From positions 1-64,000 of the forward strand of contig CALCCF010000026.1 in assembly GCA_937899905.1 (NCBI GenBank): a stretch of 64,000 bases of DNA, given 5' to 3'. The notes beneath the pieces were generated by a model. It saw only the letters and a list, made by a program, of their open reading frames with translations, was not told where the DNA came from and made no database searches. Below, one piece after another: positions 57,132 through 64,000 of the stretch (positions are counted from its first letter, which is position 1; every line of letters starts with the position of its first letter). The position numbers and the translations under genes are program-made. This DNA comes from an uncultured Phycisphaeraceae bacterium (GTDB taxonomy: Bacteria; Planctomycetota; Phycisphaerae; Phycisphaerales; UBA1924).

Positions 57132-58241
57132 TCATAGCAACGGGTTCTTCGATCCGTGGATGTAGTCGCGTGTTGGGCTGAGGTTCGGTTGCGGGAAAAC
57201 AAAGACGTCCGAGTACAACTCCTGGTCCACATCCGGGGCCTCGGCCGACTCAGCAAACTCGACCGAATCCTTCACCTCGTCGCGGATCTCGGAACGCATG
57301 GCCTTCCACGCATCCTCGTCTATGGCCCCGCGATCATTCATCAGGTGGTCGAGCAGCGCGGCGATCGAGTCCTTGGTCTTGAACTGATCGACCTCGTCCT
57401 TCGTGCGGTACTTCTGCGGGTCGCTCATCGAGTGGCCCTGGTACCGGTAGGTCAGCAGATCAACAAACGCCGGCTTCTGCTCCTCGCGGCACATCTCTAC
57501 CACGGGCTGGAACTGGTCGTACACATCGCGGATATCCAGCCCGTCGATCTGGACCGAGTGGATGCCGTAGCTCTTGCCACGATCGATCAGGTTCTCGTGG
57601 TTCGCGGTGTGGCGGCCGATCGCCGTCCCCATCGAGTACCCATTGTTCTCGATGATGTAGATCACCGGCAAGCCGAACAGTGCCGAGAGGTTCAGCGCCT
57701 CATGGAACGCCCCCTGGTCGACCGCGCCATCGCCGAGATAGCAAAGGCATACGCGCTTGCTGCCCTTGCCCATCACTTCCCACTCGTAGCGAGTGGCGAA
57801 CGCGAGGCCTGCGCCCAACGGCGTCTGCGCACCGACGATGCCGTGCCCGCCGTACAAGTGGTTGGGCTTGTCGAACATGTGCATCGAGCCGCCCTTGCCC
57901 TTCGCACAGCCGGGGGCCTTGCCGTACATCTCGGCCATGCACGCTCGGGCGGTCATCCCGCGGGCCAATGCGTGGCCGTGATCGCGATAGGCCGTGATCA
58001 CCGGATCATCATCCTTCAGGCAACCAATCGTGCCGACAGCGCACGCTTCTTGCCCCGAGTACACGTGGCAGAAGCCGCCGATCTTGGCCTGCTGGTACGC
58101 CTGCTGGGTGCGAGTCTCGAACTCGCGGATCAACTGCATCGAGCGGAGCCAACCCAGGAGCGTCTCATTCGAGAGCGAGTCGACCGGTCGGCGACTGGAC
58201 GAGGGCTTTGGGGGGCTACCGGGGGTTGTCACTTGGGCCAT
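57132..58241 (-). CDS. pdhA: Pyruvate dehydrogenase E1 component subunit alpha
   Basis: QLIREFETRTQQAYQQAKIGGFCHVYSGQEACAVG, YRDHGHALARGM, GGSMHMFDKPNHLYGGHGIVGAQTPLGAGLAFA, GDGAVDQGAFHEALNLSALFGLPVIYIIENNGYSMGT. Confidence 0.93.
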   Translation of the reverse strand: MAQVTTPGSPPKPSSSRRPVDSLSNETLLGWLRSMQLIREFETRTQQAYQQAKIGGFCHVYSGQEACAVGTIGCLKDDDPVITAYRDHGHALARGMTARACMAEMYGKAPGCAKGKGGSMHMFDKPNHLYGGHGIVGAQTPLGAGLAFATRYEWEVMGKGSKRVCLCYLGDGAVDQGAFHEALNLSALFGLPVIYIIENNGYSMGTAIGRHTANHENLIDRGKSYGIHSVQIDGLDIRDVYDQFQPVVEMCREEQKPAFVDLLTYRYQGHSMSDPQKYRTKDEVDQFKTKDSIAALLDHLMNDRGAIDEDAWKAMRSEIRDEVKDSVEFAESAEAPDVDQELYSDVFVFPQPNLSPTRDYIHGSKNPLL

Positions 58242-58398
58242 GTTTCGCCGTGCTCCGGAAACGCCAGGGCACTGGGCCACCGGCGTCGATGCTTCCTCGC
58301 GGGCCCCGCAAGCTGGGGGCAAGGAACAAGTCTAACGCCCCACGAACGAATTGTCGCCCGATGGGCCAGCGGAGATCGGCCCATCTTGGCAGCCTGGG

Positions 58399-60741
58399 TT
58401 ACGGCGTCCGGCGCTGCTCCTCGTCGGGAAGCATCGCCGCCGCCGGGCCCATCGGCCGAGTCTGGCTCTGCAACAGCACCAGCGCGGTCCACAGCTGGAG
58501 GTCCATGCCCTCATCGATCAGACGCGACGGATCGGGGCGGTCTTCCTTAGCGGGCGGGTTGCCGTCCTCGTCGAGCACCAGCACATCCGCTTCCTGGCGC
58601 AGGATCAGGCTCTCGGCCACCTGCTCGGGCAGCATCGACAGCGACAGATCCGGCACCACGCCGTGCTCGGTCGTGCCCGGGACGCGGTGGATCATCCGCC
58701 CGCCCGGCAGCACGTAGTACTGCGTGGTGAGCTTCATGAGCGCCCGCGGCGAGGAACGACGCTCGGGGTCGATCGGCACCACATTCTGCACGCTGCCCTT
58801 GCCGTAGCTCGTCTGGCCGAGCACGACGGCGTTCGCCGCCGAGTTGTCGGCGTAGTCCTGGATGGCGCCAGCGACGATCTCGCTCGCCGAGGCGCTGCCC
58901 TCATTGATAAGTACCACAACGGGCATGTCCGGCAGCGGTGTATCGCGACGCATCAGACGCTCGGGCGCCATGCCCCGGCCGTCGATCCGGTCGTTCCGCG
59001 TCGACACCACGACCCTGCCAAGCGAGCGCCGAGCCTGGGTGTAGTCCACGAATCGGCTCGTGATCTCGACCGCTTGGTCAAGCAGGCCGCCGCGGTTAAA
59101 CCGCAGATCCAGCACCAGCCCCTGGAGGTTCTGCGTGCGCATCTGCTCGATGGCCTTGTCGAAGTCCTCGGATGTGTTCTCGGTAAACCCGGTGAGGCGG
59201 ACATAGCCGATGCCGTGGACCGGATCGATCATCCAGTCCCAGTTGTCCTCGGTCGCGTCGATGCGCTCCCAGCCCTTCACGGTCTTGAGCTCGACGGTGT
59301 CGCGCACGATCGTGAACGTGACCTCCTGGGTGTCCTCGTCCTCGCCGCGCTCAACGGTGATGTCTACCGGCGTGCCCTTGGGCCCGGTGATCTTGTCTAC
59401 CGCCTGATTCAGCGAGATGCCGAAGATCTTCTCACCGTTGACGGCCGTGATGATGTCCTCGGCCCGCACGCCTGCGCGCTGGGCGGGCGTGCCGTCCAGC
59501 GGCGTGACCACCTGGATCTTGCGCTCAGGGTTCATCTGGATCGAAACGCCGATGCCGCTGAAGTTGCCGCGCGTGCTGCGCTCGAACTGGCGGACATCGA
59601 ACGGCCAGATGATCTCGGTGTACTCATCCAGCGACCGCATCGCGCCGTCGCCGAACACGCGGAGCACCAGTGCGTCGGGCAGTCGCACCGTCTGGCGGTT
59701 CCACGACTGGATCTCACGAACGATCTGCTGCAGCGTCTGATCGGTCACGCCCTGGGCCCGGTCGACATCCGCGGCCCGCGACGCCAACGCCTCGACGAAG
59801 CGGCTCCGGGCGGCCTCGTCGGCCAGCTGCGGGTAGGTCTCGTGCAGGTCATCGGTTTCGGCCATCAGGCGTACCGCCTTCAGACCGGCGACCAGCAGGC
59901 CCTGCATCTTCGCGCCAGACACGTGGTGGCGGTCTGCGTTGAGCATCGCGGAGAGCAGCATCAACGGCTTGACGTCCGCCAGCCGCTCGTCCACCGAATC
60001 ACCGGCAGGGTTGTACGGCGGCAGGGGCTCCTCGCCGCTCTCGACCAATCGCTCACTGCGCAGCTGGTGGTTGCGCTCCGGGGCGTACAGCGCGATCAGG
60101 GACAACCGCTTGAGCTGACGCTGCCGATCGGGCTGGTAGACGCCCTCGTCCTCGTACAAGGCGTGCAGGCGCTCGAACATCTCGGCAGCCGCGTACCAGC
60201 GACCATCTTCCTCGGCCAGGTGTGCCAGGCGATCGGTCTCGGACACGAGTTCCAAGACGTTCGGCTCATCGAGCACGGCTTCCTTGTCGTCGGCGAGCAT
60301 GTGCAACGCGATGGCGGCGCTCATGCCCTCCATGAGCGCGTCCTCGCGCTCCGATTGGTCTTGCGCCTCGGCGATGGTTGTCAGTGTCTGCGCGATCGTT
60401 TCGCGATGCTCGGCGACCTTCTCGCCCCGAGCGATCGTGTTCTCGTCGAGCGCCACGCCCAGCGCGGTCGCCGCATCGGCGAGCGCAACATCGGTGACCT
60501 CGCCTTGGGCGCGATGCAGCAGCGCGATGAGCGCGGCGTGATCGCCATCAGAAGCGGCGTTCCAGAACTGCTCGGTCCACGCCTGGCCGGACTGCGCCGT
60601 TGCGTCGATCTGGATGGACGGAGCTGGCGCGTTCGCCTCCTGGAGGCTCCACGAGGCGGGCGCGGCCCCGGCGATGCCGATGGCGGCCAGCAGCATGGCT
60701 GCCGTCCTTACGGCGCGGGTGCTCGTTCCGGTCTTTCGCAT
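58399..60741 (-). CDS. Carboxy-terminal processing peptidase (S41, PDZ domain)
   Basis: PDZ IQVVTPLDGTPAQRAGVRAEDIITAVNGE; S41 LVLDLRFNRGGLLDQAVEI, VVVLINEGSASASEIVAGAIQDY, GQTSYGKGSVQNVVP. Confidence 0.9.
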   Translation of the reverse strand: MRKTGTSTRAVRTAAMLLAAIGIAGAAPASWSLQEANAPAPSIQIDATAQSGQAWTEQFWNAASDGDHAALIALLHRAQGEVTDVALADAATALGVALDENTIARGEKVAEHRETIAQTLTTIAEAQDQSEREDALMEGMSAAIALHMLADDKEAVLDEPNVLELVSETDRLAHLAEEDGRWYAAAEMFERLHALYEDEGVYQPDRQRQLKRLSLIALYAPERNHQLRSERLVESGEEPLPPYNPAGDSVDERLADVKPLMLLSAMLNADRHHVSGAKMQGLLVAGLKAVRLMAETDDLHETYPQLADEAARSRFVEALASRAADVDRAQGVTDQTLQQIVREIQSWNRQTVRLPDALVLRVFGDGAMRSLDEYTEIIWPFDVRQFERSTRGNFSGIGVSIQMNPERKIQVVTPLDGTPAQRAGVRAEDIITAVNGEKIFGISLNQAVDKITGPKGTPVDITVERGEDEDTQEVTFTIVRDTVELKTVKGWERIDATEDNWDWMIDPVHGIGYVRLTGFTENTSEDFDKAIEQMRTQNLQGLVLDLRFNRGGLLDQAVEITSRFVDYTQARRSLGRVVVSTRNDRIDGRGMAPERLMRRDTPLPDMPVVVLINEGSASASEIVAGAIQDYADNSAANAVVLGQTSYGKGSVQNVVPIDPERRSSPRALMKLTTQYYVLPGGRMIHRVPGTTEHGVVPDLSLSMLPEQVAESLILRQEADVLVLDEDGNPPAKEDRPDPSRLIDEGMDLQLWTALVLLQSQTRPMGPAAAMLPDEEQRRTP

Positions 60742-60951
60742 GATGCCTCCTGTGTCGCCTGGTCCCGCGACATCGCTGTACGGGCCCTTCGTCCTTCGGT
60801 CTCTCCTAGACCGTGCCCCGCATGGGGCCCTTCGCCAACGCATCGGCCGATCGAATCCTTCCGGCCTGCGATCTCGCCCAATCACGAGGATCGTCGGGTG
60901 CGTCTGTGCCGTCAACCCGTCGGGGATATTCGCAGTTTCGCTCCAGCCCGT

Positions 60952-62301
60952 TCAATCGGTAGGGTATTTGTTATTGGTCCCGGGTTCTCCCTCTTGCCGG
61001 CTGCGACGCCCAGAAAGCACCGCCCAGGCCACCGAGCCCAGCCCCAGCACCAGAACCACGCTTCCAGCGATCGCCAGAAGCATCAGGCTCGGGCTCATCG
61101 AAAGTGGCCCGTGTGGCTGAGTGGAGCCCCAGGCCATCAGCCCGACAATCGGGCCACCCAGGTACCCCAGCCCGATGAACGCCTCGTGCTTGCCGCCCGC
61201 GTCGATTTCCGCATGGCCCACTTCCATCGCGTAGTACAGCGCCCCGGTGTACACCATCCCGACGCTCCAGCCCAGCACGGCCAGCCCGCCGAGAACGAGC
61301 ATCCGCGCGACACCAATCGAGTCGAGGTTCGGCCCGATCGTGATCCCCGCGAATCCGACCAGCAGCAGCGAGGCCGCGATCGCTGGCATTGCCCAGCGCC
61401 CGTGCCACCCGTGCCATCGGGTGAGCAGCACGAACGCCGCGACGCGCGTCGCCAGCCACACCGCGGCCGCGGGCGTGCGCCATGGGTCCTCGATCGCCAC
61501 GCTCGCGATCAGGAACGGCGACGCCGGCTCGAGCACCGCGACCACAAGGAAACTGGTTGGAAGCTGCACGCGGAACACCGACAGCAGTTGCTTATACCGT
61601 GCCGGCCTTGTCGGGTGGACATCCGGCAGGCTGCGCGCCGGCTCGCGGCCCATCCAGATTGTCAGCACGGCGCAGATGACATATATCGGCAGCATCGCCG
61701 CGAGCGCCTCGAGTGGTTGGGGCTGGACGAATGGGCCGAGAGTGGCCAGCGTAATGACGATGCAGCCGCCCCAGGTGATATTGAACAGCCCTGTCGCGTG
61801 CCGCAGACTCCCGCCCCGTCGCCCACCGCTGAGATAGCTCTCCACGATCGGCCAGGTCGCGCCGCTGAGCAGCCCCTGGGCGCCCATCATGAGCCAGATC
61901 GCCCATGCGCCCATCAAACCGCCGTTTGGCCCGGGCCGCGTCGCGAGCGGAAGCACTGCGAGCAGGCCGAGCACGAGGCTGATGCCCGCCAGCAGCCTCC
62001 CGCTGGTCAGCCAGTCGTGCCGCGCCGCCATCCTGCGTAAGGCGGGGCCGATGCCAAGCGCCCCGGGGATGTACACCGCGCCGTACAGCAGCGCGAGCAG
62101 AAAGATCTCGATCTCGCCGTACCCATATGCGCTCTGGGCAAGGAACGGCACGCCCGCCGTCGCGACGGCCGTCCCCACGCTGCCCGCAAACGTGAAGCCC
62201 AGCACGGCCCACAGCGGGGCGGGCCGCGGTGCGTCGCCGGTCGCTGGCAGACCGTCTTGGGAAGGCTCGGCCTTGCTTGCCACCGCGGGTGTCCTTATCA
62301 T
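60952..62301 (-). CDS. MFS-like membrane transporter
   Basis: ~12 hydrophobic segments; AILGFTFAGSVGTAVATAGVPFLAQSAYGYGEIEIFLLALLYGAVYIPGALGIGPALRR-type N-terminal half (as ORF translation). Confidence 0.75.
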   Translation of the reverse strand: MIRTPAVASKAEPSQDGLPATGDAPRPAPLWAVLGFTFAGSVGTAVATAGVPFLAQSAYGYGEIEIFLLALLYGAVYIPGALGIGPALRRMAARHDWLTSGRLLAGISLVLGLLAVLPLATRPGPNGGLMGAWAIWLMMGAQGLLSGATWPIVESYLSGGRRGGSLRHATGLFNITWGGCIVITLATLGPFVQPQPLEALAAMLPIYVICAVLTIWMGREPARSLPDVHPTRPARYKQLLSVFRVQLPTSFLVVAVLEPASPFLIASVAIEDPWRTPAAAVWLATRVAAFVLLTRWHGWHGRWAMPAIAASLLLVGFAGITIGPNLDSIGVARMLVLGGLAVLGWSVGMVYTGALYYAMEVGHAEIDAGGKHEAFIGLGYLGGPIVGLMAWGSTQPHGPLSMSPSLMLLAIAGSVVLVLGLGSVAWAVLSGRRSRQEGEPGTNNKYPTD

Positions 62302-62333
62302 CGACCCGCAGCCGGCACCGGGCCGGCCGCTTC

Positions 62334-62407
62334 GAGCCCGTAGCTCAACTGGATAGAGCGCTGGCCTCCGAAGCCAGAGGTTCCGCGTTCGAATCGCGGC
62401 GGGCTCG
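62334..62407 (+). tRNA. tRNA-Arg(CCG)
   Basis: 74 nt; acceptor GAGCCCG/CGGGCTC, D-arm AGCTCAACTGGATAGAGC, anticodon arm CTGGC-CTCCGAA-GCCAG, T-loop GTTCGAATC. Confidence 0.95.
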
Positions 62408-63145
62408 CTTCCCCTTCGACTTCTTCGCCGCTGCGGCGTCGGCCTTCGCGTTCGAGCAGAAGCGCCGGCAGATGTCGTCTTCGGCGCACAGCCCGCCCCG
62501 GGCCTTGCACACCTGCCGCCCGTGGAAGATGATGCGGTGGCTCAGGATGCACCACTGGTCCCTCGGGAAGAGCGCGATCAGGTATCGCTCGACCATTGGC
62601 ACGGTCGCGTCCTCGGGGGCGAGCCCGAAACGCTTGGAAACCCGCTCGATGTGCGTGTCGACGACGAAGCCGTCGTTGATGCCGTAGGCGTTGCCCAGCA
62701 CTACGCTGGCGGTCTTGCGCGCCACGCCCCGAAGCGTTAGCAGCTCGTCCATCGTCTGCGGCACCTGGCCGTCGTATTCCTCGACCAAGCGCGTCATGGC
62801 GGCGTGGATGGCCTTGGCCTTGTTGCGGTACAGCCCGATCGACTTGACGTACTTCTCGATCTCCGCCGGTGTCGCAGCGACGTAGTCCTCGGGCGTCGGG
62901 AAGGCCTTGAAGAGCCCAGGCGTGGCCTTGTTCACCCCGACATCGGTCGCCTGGGCCGACAAGATCGTCGCGTTCAGCAGCTCGTGCGGCGTCGTGAAGT
63001 CCAGCTCGCAGTACGCGTCGGGGTATCGCTCTTCGAGCGCTTTGGCGATGCGCCGAGCTCGGTCCTTCTGTGCCCGCGTCACCTCGGGCACCCGGAACGG
63101 CAGGTCTCGAAGCCCACGCGGATTGTCGGGCGTGCGCACCGTCAA
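62345..63145 (-). CDS. nth: Endonuclease III
   Basis: LDFTTPHELLNATILSAQATDVGVNKATPGLF, LRGVARKTASVVLGNAYGINDGFVVDTHIERVSKRFGL; FeS-type Cys cluster; 3' end antisense to tRNA-Arg. Confidence 0.92.
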   Translation of the reverse strand: MTVRTPDNPRGLRDLPFRVPEVTRAQKDRARRIAKALEERYPDAYCELDFTTPHELLNATILSAQATDVGVNKATPGLFKAFPTPEDYVAATPAEIEKYVKSIGLYRNKAKAIHAAMTRLVEEYDGQVPQTMDELLTLRGVARKTASVVLGNAYGINDGFVVDTHIERVSKRFGLAPEDATVPMVERYLIALFPRDQWCILSHRIIFHGRQVCKARGGLCAEDDICRRFCSNAKADAAAAKKSKGKRARRDSNAEPLASEASALSS

Positions 63146-63789
63146 CGGCGAGGCCCCTGCGCCAGCTTGGGCTCTTGCAGCCTGGGCTTCGCCGGCGTGC
63201 GGTCCTGCGCCTCACCCTGCATCACCCGCCGCGTGCTCACCAGCGTGAAGCCCAGAGCGCCCAGCGACAACGCGAGGCTAGCAACCATCACGTTGCTCGC
63301 CGTCCGGTGGTGCACGTCGTACGCGTTCCGGGCAGCGAGCGCCTGCTCGGTGTGACCCAGTCGGGCCGCCTCTCGGTACGTGTTGAGGTCCTGCTGCATC
63401 TCGGGATCGAGCACGGCAAAGCGGTACGTCATCACGCCGATCAAGGCGATCACGAGCAAGGCTCGGATCGCCGCCGTCCACGTCCGAGGGTGCGGGTACC
63501 CCTTCCAGCACGCCAGCGCGAAGGCACCGCCGCCGATGCAGATCGCCAGGAAGCCGATCGCGTCGGAGCCGAAGAACAGCCGCTCGGCGACGTAGCCGCC
63601 TAGGAGCCTCCAGTGCTCGCCCTCGTACAGCTCGAAGCCCGGCAACGTCGGATCCAGGCGCTTGAGCAGGGTGAACACGAAGTACGCCGTCGCCCCGGTG
63701 ACCAGCAGCGCCCCAGAGAACGTGGCCCAGGCGGCGACCTGGATGGCCTCGAGGCGGTGGGGCGGTGGCTTGCGCAATTCGTCGGGCAT
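63142..63789 (-). CDS. Hypothetical membrane protein
   Basis: Four hydrophobic segments; 4-nt overlap with nth. Confidence 0.6.
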   Translation of the reverse strand: MPDELRKPPPHRLEAIQVAAWATFSGALLVTGATAYFVFTLLKRLDPTLPGFELYEGEHWRLLGGYVAERLFFGSDAIGFLAICIGGGAFALACWKGYPHPRTWTAAIRALLVIALIGVMTYRFAVLDPEMQQDLNTYREAARLGHTEQALAARNAYDVHHRTASNVMVASLALSLGALGFTLVSTRRVMQGEAQDRTPAKPRLQEPKLAQGPRR

Positions 63790-63835
63790 CGGCGGAGGCT
63801 ATGCCGCGGCCAGCGCCTCCCGGCCTACAACATCG

Positions 63836-64000
63836 GGTGTTCCAGCCCAGCACGCATCCGCATCTCGGACTCGCCTTGTGCGCCTGGGCACAGACACCCG
63901 CCCGGCCGGGCATCGCGATCGCCAAGACCCTCGGATACCGGGCGGTCCAGCTCGACGCGACGCACCCGGAGATCCGTCCGAGATCGCTCGATCGCTCCGC
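63836..64000 (+). CDS. Possible sugar phosphate isomerase/epimerase (TIM barrel), 5' end, truncated at window edge
   Basis: Frame reads (GTG)FQPSTHPHLGLALCAWAQTPARPGIAIAKTLGYRAVQLDATHPEIRPRSLDRS. Confidence 0.4.

Noticed and set aside
58351-62040. 1229-aa plus-strand ORF antisense to the processing protease and MFS genes
   Set aside because: High-GC antisense open frame; Arg/His/Gln-rich composition, no recognisable domains, while the minus-strand frame has clear S41/PDZ motifs.

Overview
This is a 64 kb window of high-GC bacterial chromosome. Gene content and style (ECF sigma factor plus Ser/Thr kinase-FGE pairs, a split-up rpmH neighbourhood, an imuA-imuB-dnaE2 cassette) suggest a planctomycete, possibly Phycisphaerae; that assignment is inference only. 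Recognisable blocks, left to right: 3' end of a class I fructose-bisphosphate aldolase; rnc; rpmH (L34, absent from the ORF track); nuoB; a YihY/BrkB-like protein; rluB-like pseudouridine synthase; an Fbp-type iron ABC operon with an embedded imelysin/EfeO-like gene; an imuA-imuB-dnaE2 mutasome cassette; a tightly coupled kamA / CoA-transferase A+B / class III aminotransferase operon with a convergent thiolase and a divergent RpiR regulator; an accessory island (~27-36 kb) ending at tRNA-Ser, with an ECF sigma factor, kinase-FGE fusion, split trypsin-like protease, membrane protein and DNA/RNA nuclease; bioY; a DGPF/ECF42-like pair; a DegT aminotransferase; hpt; a small wHTH/HEPN-like two-gene module; purQ; a DUF1015 gene; an exopolysaccharide cluster (46.5-56.7 kb); pdhA; a C-terminal processing protease; an MFS transporter; tRNA-Arg; and nth. 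The most unusual feature is inside dnaE2. A ~460 bp element bounded by inverted arrays of a GAGAGACG octamer, carrying an S23/IVP (four-helix-bundle) ORF in another frame, is inserted without breaking the dnaE2 reading frame. Other highlights are a trypsin-like protease split by an amber codon overlapping a Shine-Dalgarno/GTG start, a KamA-type operon with an apparently altered substrate pocket, and operator-like palindromes upstream of the iron, mutasome and kam loci.
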